From NCBI GenBank assembly GCA_028293125.1, contig JAQGPJ010000071.1:124001-188000 (forward strand): a stretch of 64,000 nucleotides of DNA. The letters are read 5' to 3'. A program made the translations under genes and the position numbers. How positions within the stretch are numbered: the stretch's first letter is position 1; each line of letters begins with the position of its first letter. This document shows positions 28,432-39,400 of the stretch, piece after piece. The DNA is from Verrucomicrobiales bacterium (GTDB taxonomy: Bacteria > Verrucomicrobiota > Verrucomicrobiia > Verrucomicrobiales > V1-33). The notes under the pieces were generated by a model, which did no database searches, was not told the DNA's origin, and saw nothing but the letters and a program-made list of their open reading frames with translations.

Positions 28432-29631
28432 GTGCATACGCTGCTTTTTCAGCCGGATCTGGGCAAACCCGGAGCCGGGCGGGGTTATCTGCCTGCCTTT
28501 CCCAAGGAGGCGGAACTGGCCAAATACGATGTCGTTTTCCTGGGCGATGTGGGCATTGAAAAGGGCCAGCTGACAGCGGAGGACGGCACGGCGCTGGTCA
28601 GGCTGGTGCGGGATCAGGCGGGCGGTCTGGTTTTTCTGCCCGGTCTGCGGGGGTTCAATGCCTCCCTGCAGGGGAGCCCCCTGGGCGAACTGATGCCCGT
28701 GGTGTGGGATGAGGCCCAGCCGCGCGGCTGGGGCACCGCGGCTCCGGGACGCTTCACTCTGACCGATGCGGGCACGGAAAGCCTGCTGACAAAACTGGAG
28801 GATACCGCCGAGGCCAGTGCCAAGGCGTGGGCCGTCCTGCCGGGCTTCCAGTGGTATGCCCCCGCGCTGCGGGCCAAAGCCGGCACGGAGGTGCTCGCCA
28901 CCCACGCCACGGAGACCAACCAGTTTGGCCGGGTGCCCTTGATTGTGACACGCACCTTCGGGGCGGGGAAAATTCTTTATATGGGATCCGACGGCGCCTG
29001 GCGCTGGCGGCGCGGAGTCGAGGATAAATACCACTACCGCTTCTGGGGGCAGGTCGCCCGCTGGATGGCCTATCAGCGGAACATGGCCCAAGGGGAGCAG
29101 ATGCGGCTCTTTTTTGCTCCCGACCGTCCCCGGACGGGAGCCACCCTCACCCTGAATGCCAACGTCGCCGGCCTGAATGGCGAGCCTCTGCGCGGCGGCG
29201 TGGTCGTCGCGGAGATTCTGTCCGCTTCCGGCCGGCCGTCGTCAGTGCGCCTGTTGCCCGCGGGGGAGGAGGCCTGGGGCCTGTTCACCGGCGTATTCAC
29301 TCCGGCGGAACCCGGTGATTACCGAATCCGTCTGTCCTGCGCCGAGGCGGGGGCCGCTTTGGAGGCCACGGTATCCGTGCAGGGCACCCGCCGGGAAAAA
29401 CGCGGCCAGCCGGCGCGGCCTGAGGTGCTTCGGGAAATCGCCCAGCTGACTCGCGGGCAATGGATCGCCTCCGCCCGGCCCGCCGATGTGCTGGCCGCTG
29501 TCACGGCGCTGCCCGTCCCGGAGCTGACGGAGCGCCGCATTCCGCTCTGGGCGCATCCCGCCTGGGCGGGATCCCTCATTCTGTTGCTCGCACTCTTCTG
29601 GGCCGGGCGGAAAGCCGCCGGTGTTTTCTGA
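28432..29631 (+). pseudogene. C-terminal half of the VWA/amidotransferase-like protein
   Basis: 399 codons directly following the TAG in the same frame, so readthrough would give one protein of about 734 residues. It holds a glutamine-amidotransferase-like domain (KYDVVFLGDVGIEKGQLTAEDG, GGLVFLPGLRGF, GAGKILYMGSDGAWRWRRGVEDKYHYRFWGQV). A beta domain and a C-terminal TM helix (AGSLILLLALFWAG) follow. The GTG at 28432 has no ribosome-binding site and no separate start is expected here. It is either the 3' part of a nonsense-broken gene, a readthrough product, or a sequencing error. Codon use and composition stay normal throughout. Confidence 0.75.
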
Positions 29632-29748
29632 CGTGAAAAATCTGTTTCCCACTCTGCAAAGCCTGTCAAATTCGATGCGCTGCCATTCCGGTGACAGTTC
29701 ACAACACGGAATCACCGCAGTTTGGTCCAATCCCAATCCCTGAGCGTT

Positions 29749-32700
29749 ATGAATGGTTCCCCTCTCCCGCTTCCACCGGTTTTGTCCTCCAGATTGTCGG
29801 ACTTCCGCCGCCGGGTCTGGACAGTGAAACTGACTGAGGGTCTGCTGGCCTCGGTGTGCGGTCTCGCCCTTTCCTATCTGGCGGTCCTGGCGCTGGACCG
29901 CCTTATGGAAACCCCGGTGTGGCTGCGCTCCACCCTGCTGATTCTGGGGGCCGCCGTGCCGGGCATCGGATTGCCGCTGCAATGGCACCGCTGGGTCTGG
30001 CGGCAGCGTCGTCTGGAGGATGCTGCCCGGCTGCTGCGCTGGAAATTCCCGCGCCTCGGTGATCAGTTGCTGGGCATTGTGGAGCTGGCCGGGCAGAGCG
30101 GCACCGCCACCGGCCGCAGCGAACGCCTGGTGCAGGCCGCGATGGTCCAGGCGGACGAGGCGGTGAAAGATCAAAATTTCTCCGGAGCCGTGCCCCGCGC
30201 CAAACCCCGTCAATGGGCCTGGGCCTCCGCCGGAGCCGCAGTGCTGGTGGCGGCGGGTTTTGTGGGAATCAATGAAGCAGCCCGCAATGCCCTGACCCGC
30301 TGGCTGATGCCGTGGAGGGAGACGGAGCGCTTCACCTTTGCCCGCGTTGAGGGTTTGCCGGATCCATTGGTCGTGCCGTCCGCTGAACCTTTCACTCTGC
30401 CTATCCATCTTCTTAGCGAGTCGCAATGGAAGGCAGCCGATGCCGTGGGAAAAATTGACGGGCAGCCTGCCGTTTTTGCCAGCCTGAACAAGCGGGACGG
30501 GCAGGGCAGGGTCTATGGGAGCTTTGACCTGAATTTCCCCCCTCAGAAATCCGATAGCACCATTTCCTTGAAGGTGGGGGATGTGTATAAGGAAATTGCC
30601 GTCCAACCGCGCCCCCGCCCGGAGCTGACCGGGCTCCGGGTCCGCCTCCAGCTGCCGGATTATCTTCAATATGAGACCCGGCCCGTAGTGGACGTGCGGG
30701 GCGGATCCGTCAAGGTGCTGAAGGGCGCGCAGGCCAGCTTTGAAGCCAGTGCCAGCCGGGAATTGGCGCAGGCGCAAATCGACGGAAAACCCGTCCGCAC
30801 CGAGGAGGGCCGCCTCGTCACCGAGCCCCAGGCGGTGGATGCGGCCCGCGATGTCACCTTCACCTGGAAAGATTCCCTCGGCCTGAGTGCCCGCGTGCCC
30901 CTTGTGCTTCAGATCCAGACTTCGGAGGACGAGGCGCCCCGCATCACTGCCAGCCGGGAATCCCTGGAGCAGGTGGTGCTGGAATCCGAAGTGGTGGCTT
31001 TTGACATCAGTGCCTCGGACGACTTCGGTCTGCGTCATCTGGGTCTGGAGTGGAAAAGCGTGCCCGACGGCGGTCAGCCCGACGCGTCCCGCATCAAAGG
31101 CGGCAAAATCATCGCCGCCGGGGCTCCGGAAACCAAACAGATCAAATCCCGCGCCACCTTCTGCGCCACCCGCGAGGGCATCGCTCCTCAAACAGTCGAA
31201 GTCCGCGCCTGGGCCGCGGATTACATGGACAGCCGCGAACCGGCCCGCAGCGCCGCTTTTGTGCTCCATGTGCTCAACCGGCCCGACCACGCCCTGTGGG
31301 TCACCCAGCAGATGGGCAAATGGCTGGAGGCCGCCCGGGAGACCTATGAGCGGGAACAGCAGCTTCACCAGACCAACAAGGAACTGCGCGGCCTCAGCGC
31401 CACCGAGCTCGACCGCCCGGAAAACCGCCGCCGTGTGGCCCTGCAATCCAGCGCCGAAAACGCCAATGCCGCCCGCCTGGCCGCGCTGAATCAGGCCGGC
31501 CGCACCCTGGTGGAGCACGCGGCCAAAAATTCCGAATTCGATGCGCCCCGCCTGGAATCATGGGCCACCATGCTGAAGTCGCTCCAGGACATCGCCGCCA
31601 ACCGGATGCCGGATGTGGCCGGACTGCTCAAGCAGTCCGCCGATGCCAAAGCGGACGGAAAACCGGCATCCGCCGGCGCGGCGCCCAGCGGCCAGCAAAA
31701 TCCTGCCATGGCGGCAAATCCCGGCAGTTCCGGCGGCAAACCTGGAGCCCCCAAGGACAGCCCCACCGCGCCCGCCATTGCCCAGGGACCCCCGCCTCCT
31801 CCGGGTGGAAATGCCGCGCCTCCGGCTGATCCCGAAGCCAAACCCAAAGAGGCCGCGCCCTCCCTCAAACTGACGGAGAGCACCATGAATCCACCGGTCC
31901 CGCCCGCTGCGCCCGGGGCAGTGGAGGCACCAAAGCCGCCGGGTGCGGGGAAACTGACTCTCCCCACCAACTCCCTCGCCGCCGCGCCTGGACAAAAGCC
32001 GGGAAATGCTCCCCCGGCGGAGTCCTCCGCCCAAAAGCCGTTGGAGGCGGGGGTGAACGGGCAGAAGGAGCTGCTGGCGGAGTTTGCCAAAGTTTCCGAT
32101 CAACTGACGGACATCCTCTCCAGCCTGGAGGCCAGCACTTTTGTGAAACGCTTCAAAGCGGCCTCCCGTGAGCAGACCGCGCTCGCCTCCGGCATCAGTC
32201 AGAAAACCTTGGATGCTTTTGGCATTGCCCGGGAACCGCAGGCCACGCAGCCTTTGCTTCCACCCCCGGCCCCGCCGGACGGCGGCAAGGAGAGGGAGGA
32301 AGCCGCGGCCACGGCGGAAAACTCCGCGGACAAGGAGTCCAATGCGGTTTATGTGACCGCGTTCGCGCCCGAGGCGAAGGGGAAAGCCAAGGAGCAGAGC
32401 CGTGTGGTGGAGGTCATCCAGAGCGACCTTGAGGCCTATTTTCAACGCCGGCCGGACGCGCATTTCAGGAAGGTGCTTTCCGAAATGAAGCAGGTCAAAG
32501 TGGTGCAGGCCTTGGGCCGCATCGGCGACCGGGCCGCCGGAAACCTGAGCGGCAACGCCATGCACGGTGCGGAATTCTGGGCGGACACCATGGACCGCTG
32601 GGCCGAGGAGATGGTGGCGGCGGGCCAGTGCTCGAACTGTTCCTCCTGCAGCGGCGACAGCCTGCCGCCGGAGATCGTGCTGAAGGTCATGCAGTCGCTG

Positions 32701-33255
32701 CGGGATGAGATGAAACTGCGGGATGAAACCCGCGAATTGGAGAACGCCAAAAAGGCGCTTCAGGCCGGCGAACACAACACCCGCAGCCATAAGCTGGCTG
32801 GGGAGCAGACACGCATCTCCACCCATACCCGGAGCGCGATGGAGGACATCACCGCCTTGCCGGAGGGGGACCGGAAATTCGCCAAGGAAATGAAGCTGCT
32901 GACGGCGGTGGTGCGGGTGATGGATGAAACCACTACGCTGCTGGAGGCTCCGGAAACCGGAGCCCCGGCCATTGCCGCGGAGACGGAGGCCATTGAGTTC
33001 CTGCTCCAGACCAAACGGCAGAAGCCTGATGGCGGCGGTGGGGGCGGCGGAAGCCCTGGAGACGGGAAGGGTGGACTGGGCGTGGGCACTGCCGCTCTGA
33101 CGGATCTTGGTCCCGGTTCGGACGCGGACACCGTGGTCAGCGCCCGCCCGGTCGGACAGGCCACCGGCCATGCCGGACGTGAATTCCCCGACGAGTTCAG
33201 GTCCGGTCTTGATGCCTACTTCAGCCATTTGGAGGGAACCCGCCGCACCCCATGA
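29749..33255 (+). CDS. DUF4175-like giant membrane protein
   Basis: About 1168 residues from ATG 29749. Two N-terminal TM helices are followed by an amphipathic segment and a third helix near residue 165. A chain of beta domains comes next, then helical regions. Residues ~640-770 are a Pro/Ala-rich linker, and the C-terminal third is helical with a CSNCSSCSG cluster, ending in a Gly-rich tail. It fits the DUF4175-like proteins that accompany MoxR/VWA operons in Verrucomicrobiota and Planctomycetes; their function is unknown. It lies 117 bp after the amidotransferase-like ORF, and its stop overlaps the next start (ATGA). Confidence 0.8.
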   Translation: MNGSPLPLPPVLSSRLSDFRRRVWTVKLTEGLLASVCGLALSYLAVLALDRLMETPVWLRSTLLILGAAVPGIGLPLQWHRWVWRQRRLEDAARLLRWKFPRLGDQLLGIVELAGQSGTATGRSERLVQAAMVQADEAVKDQNFSGAVPRAKPRQWAWASAGAAVLVAAGFVGINEAARNALTRWLMPWRETERFTFARVEGLPDPLVVPSAEPFTLPIHLLSESQWKAADAVGKIDGQPAVFASLNKRDGQGRVYGSFDLNFPPQKSDSTISLKVGDVYKEIAVQPRPRPELTGLRVRLQLPDYLQYETRPVVDVRGGSVKVLKGAQASFEASASRELAQAQIDGKPVRTEEGRLVTEPQAVDAARDVTFTWKDSLGLSARVPLVLQIQTSEDEAPRITASRESLEQVVLESEVVAFDISASDDFGLRHLGLEWKSVPDGGQPDASRIKGGKIIAAGAPETKQIKSRATFCATREGIAPQTVEVRAWAADYMDSREPARSAAFVLHVLNRPDHALWVTQQMGKWLEAARETYEREQQLHQTNKELRGLSATELDRPENRRRVALQSSAENANAARLAALNQAGRTLVEHAAKNSEFDAPRLESWATMLKSLQDIAANRMPDVAGLLKQSADAKADGKPASAGAAPSGQQNPAMAANPGSSGGKPGAPKDSPTAPAIAQGPPPPPGGNAAPPADPEAKPKEAAPSLKLTESTMNPPVPPAAPGAVEAPKPPGAGKLTLPTNSLAAAPGQKPGNAPPAESSAQKPLEAGVNGQKELLAEFAKVSDQLTDILSSLEASTFVKRFKAASREQTALASGISQKTLDAFGIAREPQATQPLLPPPAPPDGGKEREEAAATAENSADKESNAVYVTAFAPEAKGKAKEQSRVVEVIQSDLEAYFQRRPDAHFRKVLSEMKQVKVVQALGRIGDRAAGNLSGNAMHGAEFWADTMDRWAEEMVAAGQCSNCSSCSGDSLPPEIVLKVMQSLRDEMKLRDETRELENAKKALQAGEHNTRSHKLAGEQTRISTHTRSAMEDITALPEGDRKFAKEMKLLTAVVRVMDETTTLLEAPETGAPAIAAETEAIEFLLQTKRQKPDGGGGGGGSPGDGKGGLGVGTAALTDLGPGSDADTVVSARPVGQATGHAGREFPDEFRSGLDAYFSHLEGTRRTP

Positions 33256-35354
33256 GGAAAACCTGTTTGCCCGCAGGCCGCCGTCTGCTGTCCGCCCTGT
33301 TGCTGCTTGGGCCACCGGTGGGACTGGCCGGAGCGGAGTTGGACCTGTTTGAGGGTGAAAAAATCAAGCCACAGCCGCTTGGTGATGAGGGCCTTCTGGA
33401 CAGCAAACTCCTGGAGCTCGAGGTGAAGCTGCCGGATTTTCCGGCAGTCCGGGAGGCGGATGAGAAGGATCGAATGGCTAAAAATAACCCGAAGGCCGGG
33501 TGGGCTCTTTTGTCCGAAAATGTCCGGAAGGATTTCGCCGCCTTCAGCGGAAAAGTGGCGGAACTGCGGCGCGGAGAGTTGAAACCGGATCTGGAAAAAG
33601 CCGTGCTGGAGGTGAAGGAGAAAGCCAAACTGGATGCTGAGGGAGCAGCCAAACTGGACGCGCTGGCGGAGTCAGCGATGAATGAATCCCTGCGGAGCTG
33701 GGAGGCAGCCTTCATGGAGCGGTATGCGCCGGACCTGCTCAAGGGGGATGCGGAGGCGCTGCTGAAATCGTGGAAACCGGAGCAGTTCACCTTCGGCACC
33801 GCCCCCTCACCCATTTCTCCGGCCCGGACGGAGGTCTGGAAGGACGGCCTGAGGAAAATGGTGACTCCGGAATACTATGCAGCGGCGGCGGCGGAGGCCA
33901 AAGCCGCCAGGGAGGAGGCACTGCAGGCTGCCGGGCGGATTCTTCTTGATGCCGAAAACAGGTTCGGCGGAGTCCTTTCCACTGCAATGGATGCCGAGCT
34001 TGAGAGCGTGTTTTTGTATGTGGAGCTTGATGAAACCCGGGAAAAGGCGATTCGCAAAGCCGCGGAGGACGCGGTGAAGGACACTTTGAAGCGCTGGCGG
34101 GAGCGGGCCGCGAAACGCATGGAGGAAATGGAGGATCAAACCCTGAAGCAGGTCCAGCAGATTGAAGACCTGGGGGTGGGTGATCCAGGGGCGGAGAGCA
34201 AGCCGCAGGACAGTGAAATCTGGCGGACCGCCCGCAGTGCTGTGCTGACTGAAAACGAGCGGCAGTCGATTGCGGAGGGACAGGAGCGGATCAAACAGCG
34301 CCGGGCCGAGGTCCTGGCCATGACCGTGCTGGCGGAGGTGGACCAGCAGGTGGGGTTCAGTGAGGCCCAGCGGGAGAAGCTCCTGGCGCTGTGCAGTGGG
34401 CGTTTCCTGTCCTTTGAGGTCCGGACCATTGGCAGAGGAATGGGCGATGAGGGCATTCCTGATCCCGGAATGATGCTTCCCATATTGCAGGGGATTCCGG
34501 ATGACAGTCTGGCGGCTGTTCTCGATCCGGGGCAGACAGCGCGCTGGAAAGCGGTGTCCGGAGAGGACCTGTCACAGCGGAATTTCACTATCAGTTCCCT
34601 GTTCGGGTCCGACTCTCCACCCGCAGCCGGCACCGAGCCTGTTGATGAACTGGAGGCCTCCCGGCTGATCACCCTCAAGCTGGCGGATGAATCGGTAAAA
34701 ATAAGGGAAAAGTATTTTTCCCGGATGGAAGGAAAAGTTGAAAATCTTGCACGGGTCACGGCTCTCCCGCCGGAAACCACCGCCAAGCTGCGCACCGCCG
34801 GCAAAGGAGCGGCGGAGCAGCTGGCGCAGAACGCGGTCGGGAATATGGAGCAGAACCTGATGAATCAGGTGCGGGGAGTGAAACCGGCGGAACTGCCAGG
34901 CAGACTGGCGAAAATTTCCCTCTTCAACGGTTATCAGGAGCGGGGCCCGCAGGCGGAGCCGCCCCTGTGGGAGGCCGCGCTGAAACGCCTCCTGACAAAA
35001 TCCCAACGGGAAATCTGGCAGCACGAATGCCGGGCAGGGCAGGCTTGGCGCCGCCGGGCGCTCAGCGCCTTTGTGTCCAGCGGGGTGGAGCAGCATGTCA
35101 GGCTTTCTCCGGAGAAAAGTGCGTTGCTGCTGGAAAAGCTGGAGGGGGTCCTGCAAAAGTATGAATCCGATATCAACAATATGATATCGCCAGGCTGGCA
35201 GTACCAGTCCTTCTACAGCGCCATTCCCGTGGCCCTGCTGACGGAGAAGGAGATGGCGGGGATTTTCACGCCGAAACAATTGGAGACCGTGCGCACGCGG
35301 TGCCTAGGCCAGGTGGAGCAGTTCGCCACCATGATCCGGCGTCGGAATGGCTGA
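33252..35354 (+). CDS. Secreted helical protein of unknown function
   Basis: 700 residues starting with a signal peptide (LLSALLLLGPPVGLAGA). The mature part is almost entirely charged, Ala/Glu/Lys-rich helix with likely coiled coils (for example around residues 210-300). No enzyme motif or known domain is visible. Its translation is coupled to the DUF4175-like gene by a 4-bp overlap, so the two products probably work together in the periplasm. Confidence 0.8.
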   Translation: MRKTCLPAGRRLLSALLLLGPPVGLAGAELDLFEGEKIKPQPLGDEGLLDSKLLELEVKLPDFPAVREADEKDRMAKNNPKAGWALLSENVRKDFAAFSGKVAELRRGELKPDLEKAVLEVKEKAKLDAEGAAKLDALAESAMNESLRSWEAAFMERYAPDLLKGDAEALLKSWKPEQFTFGTAPSPISPARTEVWKDGLRKMVTPEYYAAAAAEAKAAREEALQAAGRILLDAENRFGGVLSTAMDAELESVFLYVELDETREKAIRKAAEDAVKDTLKRWRERAAKRMEEMEDQTLKQVQQIEDLGVGDPGAESKPQDSEIWRTARSAVLTENERQSIAEGQERIKQRRAEVLAMTVLAEVDQQVGFSEAQREKLLALCSGRFLSFEVRTIGRGMGDEGIPDPGMMLPILQGIPDDSLAAVLDPGQTARWKAVSGEDLSQRNFTISSLFGSDSPPAAGTEPVDELEASRLITLKLADESVKIREKYFSRMEGKVENLARVTALPPETTAKLRTAGKGAAEQLAQNAVGNMEQNLMNQVRGVKPAELPGRLAKISLFNGYQERGPQAEPPLWEAALKRLLTKSQREIWQHECRAGQAWRRRALSAFVSSGVEQHVRLSPEKSALLLEKLEGVLQKYESDINNMISPGWQYQSFYSAIPVALLTEKEMAGIFTPKQLETVRTRCLGQVEQFATMIRRRNG

Positions 35355-35381
35355 CGGCCGGCCTGCCATTTCTTTTTCCCT

Positions 35382-36407
35382 ATGACCCGGATTCTGTTTT
35401 TTCTCACACTGCTGCTGGCTGGTTTTCCAGCCGCTCCGGCTTTTGCCCAGGACCCGGCTTTGCGGTTCGGCGGGCAGATCCCGCCAGAGGTGGACCGCAT
35501 TTATGAGCGCGGCCTGGAGTGGCTGGCCAAAAACCAGGCTGTGGGGGGAAACTGGCCGGGCAGCCAGGGCGGCAGCGGAGTGGACGGACTTTGCGTGATG
35601 GCTTTTCTGGCCAGCGGGGAGGATCCGAATTTCGGACGCTGGACCCGTCCACTGCGCCTGGCGGTGCGCCATATCATTTCAACGCAGAACGCTGAAACCG
35701 GCTACCTGCCTGACAGCATGTATCATCACGGCTTTGCCACCTTGGCGCTGGCGGAATGTTACGGCGCGGTGGATGAAACTCTGATCTGGCAGGGAGCCGG
35801 CAAGCCGGTCCGCAGCATCGCGGCGACTCTGGATCTGGCCATCCGCTGCGCGGGAACCTCTCAGAAAAAAAACCGCTGGGGCGGCTGGCGCTACAATCCG
35901 GATTCCACGGATGCCGACACCTCCGTGACCGGGGCCATGCTCATGGGCTTGCTGGCCTGCCGGAATGCGGGCATGGAGGTGCCGGACGAGACCGTGAACA
36001 CCGCCCTCGAATACATGCGCCGCAGCACGGCGCCGGATGGTTCGGTCACTTACACGGGAGGCATGGGCGGCATGGGGGAGAGCATGAACCGCACCGCCAT
36101 CGCCACCCTCGTCGCCGCCGTCAGCAGACAGAAGGACGAGGCCAAATACCCCGCGGCCCTGAAGCAACTCACCTCCCGTCTGGAGCACCGCGAAGGCAGC
36201 TACCCGGAATACTTCCGCTACTACATGGCCCAGGCGCTGTTTCAGGGGGACTATGCCGCCTGGCAGAAATGGAACGTCATGACCATCCGGCAGCTGCAGG
36301 AATCCCAACAGGAGGACGGGAGTTTCAGCAGCAGTGCCTACAGCACCGCCATGTCCTTGCTGGCCCTGGCGCTCAACTACCGCTTTCTGCCCATCTATGA
36401 ACGTTAG
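35382..36407 (+). CDS. Squalene-cyclase/prenyltransferase-repeat-like secreted protein
   Basis: 341 residues with a signal peptide (MTRILFFLTLLLAGFPAAPAFA). The mature part is built of alpha-alpha repeats like the (alpha/alpha)6 barrel of terpene cyclases: GLEWLAKNQAVGGNWPG, GLCVMAFLASGEDPNFGRW, GFATLALAECYG, RWGGWRYNPDSTDADTSVTGAMLMGLLACRNAG, LQESQQEDGSFSSSAYSTAMSLLALALNY. The DxDD catalytic motif of true cyclases is not obvious, so a binding role is more likely. This family is a regular member of these operons. It lies 27 bp after the helical protein, and its end overlaps the next gene by 11 bp. Confidence 0.85.
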   Translation: MTRILFFLTLLLAGFPAAPAFAQDPALRFGGQIPPEVDRIYERGLEWLAKNQAVGGNWPGSQGGSGVDGLCVMAFLASGEDPNFGRWTRPLRLAVRHIISTQNAETGYLPDSMYHHGFATLALAECYGAVDETLIWQGAGKPVRSIAATLDLAIRCAGTSQKKNRWGGWRYNPDSTDADTSVTGAMLMGLLACRNAGMEVPDETVNTALEYMRRSTAPDGSVTYTGGMGGMGESMNRTAIATLVAAVSRQKDEAKYPAALKQLTSRLEHREGSYPEYFRYYMAQALFQGDYAAWQKWNVMTIRQLQESQQEDGSFSSSAYSTAMSLLALALNYRFLPIYER

Positions 36408-39400
36408 ACCACACCCGGGCCGTAAGCAGGGAATTTCCGCTTTGAGATGGTGGACGGGCCGGGCCGTTTTCGCGGTGGCCCTGTCCGCCGCTGCCCCGGC
36501 CCCGGCGGCCCCGGAATCCCAAGAGCCGCCGCCCCGTGCGGTGCCCCATGTGCTGATCCGGCCCCGCGCCGCACAGCCCGGCACCATCCGCTGGCTGAAC
36601 GGCGAGTCGCTGTCCGGAAAGCCCGGGGATATCACGGGGGAGGGCATCTCCTGGAGTTCGGCGCTTTTTAAATCCCCGCTGCTGCTGCGGGGGGAGCAGC
36701 TGGACCGCATTGATTTCAGCGCCGCCCCTCCTCAGCGGGAAGCGCCCTTCCGGGTGATTCTGACGGATGGGGGGCAGCTCAGCGGCACGCCGGAAAAAAT
36801 GGAGAACGGCATTCTGTTTTTGCGTGGCGCGCACAGCGGGCTGGTGGAGCTAAGGCAGGAAAATATCGCGGCCATTGAGCGGATCCGTGGCGAAGGGGTG
36901 ATCGTGGGCGGGCCTCAGGCCCTGCTTGGGCAGATGCCCGCCGCCCCTCCGGAGGCGGGAAGCGGGACACCGTGGTATCTTGCCGCCGCCGGCCGGCTGG
37001 CCTCCAACCTGTTCCGCCAAGGCATCACGCTGCCTTGGAAACTGCCGGGCAAATCCTCGGTCGAATTGTCATTGAGCTGCGACCGCCGCCCGGAGTTCTC
37101 CCTGAAGCTGGCGGCGGATGAGGGTTCCTGCGCGGTGGAGACGTGGGGGGACGAACTGATCCTGACGGACGGGGACGAATTCGCCAGCGCCGGGCCCGCA
37201 GTTCAGTCCGGTCCCGGCCGCGCTTTTCTGCGGCTTGCTTGGGACCGCCCCGCCGGGCACCGGGTGCTTTACAGCACGGAGGGAAAAGTGCTCGCGGAAC
37301 TGACGGTCCCTCCGCTTCAAAAAGGCGCTCCGGTCCGGAAGAAAAAAAAACCCGCTCCGGGCGGTCTGAAAGGAGCTTTGAAACAACTGATGGGCCTGAA
37401 CGGGGCGGAGGGACCTCCGGACACGGGGCTGCCCGCCGCGCCTCCGGCGGAAAACGGTGTCACCTTTCAGAACAAAGGCGCGGGGGTCGTGCTGGAACGG
37501 TTCACAATATCCGAATGGTCCGGCGATCCCCTGCCGGCGCTGCTGAGCGGGCAGACGGGTTTGGAAACCGGCACTGAGGCTGTGCCGGGTGAATTGGCCG
37601 GAATTTCAGCCGGTGTGCTGACGCTTCGCGGCACTGATGGGCAAATCCGGGATTTCCCCTTGGCCACCGTGCGGGCTTTCCGCTGGGACCGGGCCGTGGG
37701 AATGGAGCGCGACCCCTCCCGGACGGATTTATGGTTTGCCGATGGCGATCTGCTCCGGGGCCGGCTGACAGGGGTGAAGGAGGAAACCGCCACCATGGAG
37801 ATTGCGGCGGCGGCCCAGCCGGTGAATTTGAAATGGGAGGGCGGACGGATGCTGATGCTGCCGCGGTCGCAGCCGGACAAGGAGCAGCCGCCGGAGCCGT
37901 TGGAAGGGATGGATATGCTCAGTTGGGACTCCAGCTCCGGTCCGGGAGTGCTGCATGGAAAAATCCTGATGGAGAGCCAGGGCCCTTTGCCGCGGTTTTC
38001 CCCTATTGGAGCGGTTTCGCCGGCGGAGCTGGTTCCCGCACCCTCCCTTGCTCTGACATGGGCGCAATCCCCGGAAAACATCCCCGAGCCCGCGCCGGCA
38101 TTGCTTCATTTGAAGAACGGGGAAACCCTGCCGGTGAAATCCGCAGGCTTGGACCAGGGAGCCATCCAACTGTCCTGGGAGGATGCCGCCCCCCGTCAGC
38201 TGGATCCGGCTTTGATCCAGGCGGTGCAGTTCGCCGCCTCTCCCACGGGGGCTCAGGGTGGTTTTGAGGATCCAGGATGGCAATTCCTTGGCACCGGCCA
38301 GGATCAGCTTTCACGGGAAGGGGGAAACGGTCAGGTCACACTCACTCCCGGCATGGGCATCGCCCATCCTTTTATCCTTCAGGGAGGCGGGCTGTCATTC
38401 CGGCTGAGCCCCGTTTCCGGCCTCGCCAGCATCCGCGTCAGACTTTTCAGTCAGGGCGCTGAAAGGTCCTCCGGCGGCACAAGTTTTCTGATCGCTGACT
38501 ATGGGGGCAGCGTTTATGCGGGTGCTGAAAGGACCGAAGGCCAGATTGACAGCCAGCAGAGTATTCCCTCCGGCCGCGGATACACCGACGTGCGGTTCTC
38601 CCTGGAGGGCGGTGTGGCGGAAATCTTTGTGAATGGAGTCTCCATCGGCAAGGCCCGGCGCGATGCTGAAAACGGAAAAAAAAGCGGCCATGGCAATGGC
38701 CTCATCATCGAAACCGCGTCGCTCTGGGGCAATCAAATAGGCACGCTTAAGCTGTCGGATCTCAGTTGCCAATTCCCAGCCTTTCAGGTTCTTCCCCCGG
38801 TTTTCACCGGAGAAGCCAAACGCGAGGCTCTTCTGCTTCCCCGGATGCGCCGGGACGATCCCCCCAGGCAGGTGCTGATCGGCCGCAATGGCGACCTGTT
38901 GCGTGGGGAGATCGAAGCTCTGACCTCCACCCACCTCGCATTCCGCAGTGGTCCGGAAAAGTTCAAGGTGCCTATCGACCGGGTGGCCGCCGCTGTCTGG
39001 GTTAAAAAGCCCCGGATTCCTGCCAAAGCCACGGGAGGGAGCGGGAACGAATCGCATGGCGGTGAAAAACCTGCCCAGGCGGACGGCTCACCTGCCGGCG
39101 ATCCCATACCCGCAACACCCGATGAACGGCAGTGGCTCGATTTGAAGAATGGCGCACGCCTCGCCCTCACGGTTACCTCCTGGAATGACAGGGAGGTCAT
39201 CGCAAAACATTCCCTGCTGGGTGAGTGCCGGATTCCCACCACCAGTCTGGGGAGACTCCTTGCCGGCACCCCGTTTCCTGGCACAGCTTGGAATGTTTTG
39301 AGCGGCTGGACTCTGGAGGCGGCTCCTGATCCCGTCCTGCCCGACGGCACCAGCGGCAGCCCCCTGATTGGAAAGGAGGCCGCCGAATTCAAACTTGCCC

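Noticed and set aside
26905-31518. Long minus-strand ORFs (728 and 758 codons) under the VWA operon
   Set aside because: They cross gene borders of the plus-strand operon and have His/Gln/Gly-rich shadow composition.
31558-33315. 585-codon minus-strand ORF under the DUF4175-like gene
   Set aside because: Antisense shadow caused by GC-rich codon bias.
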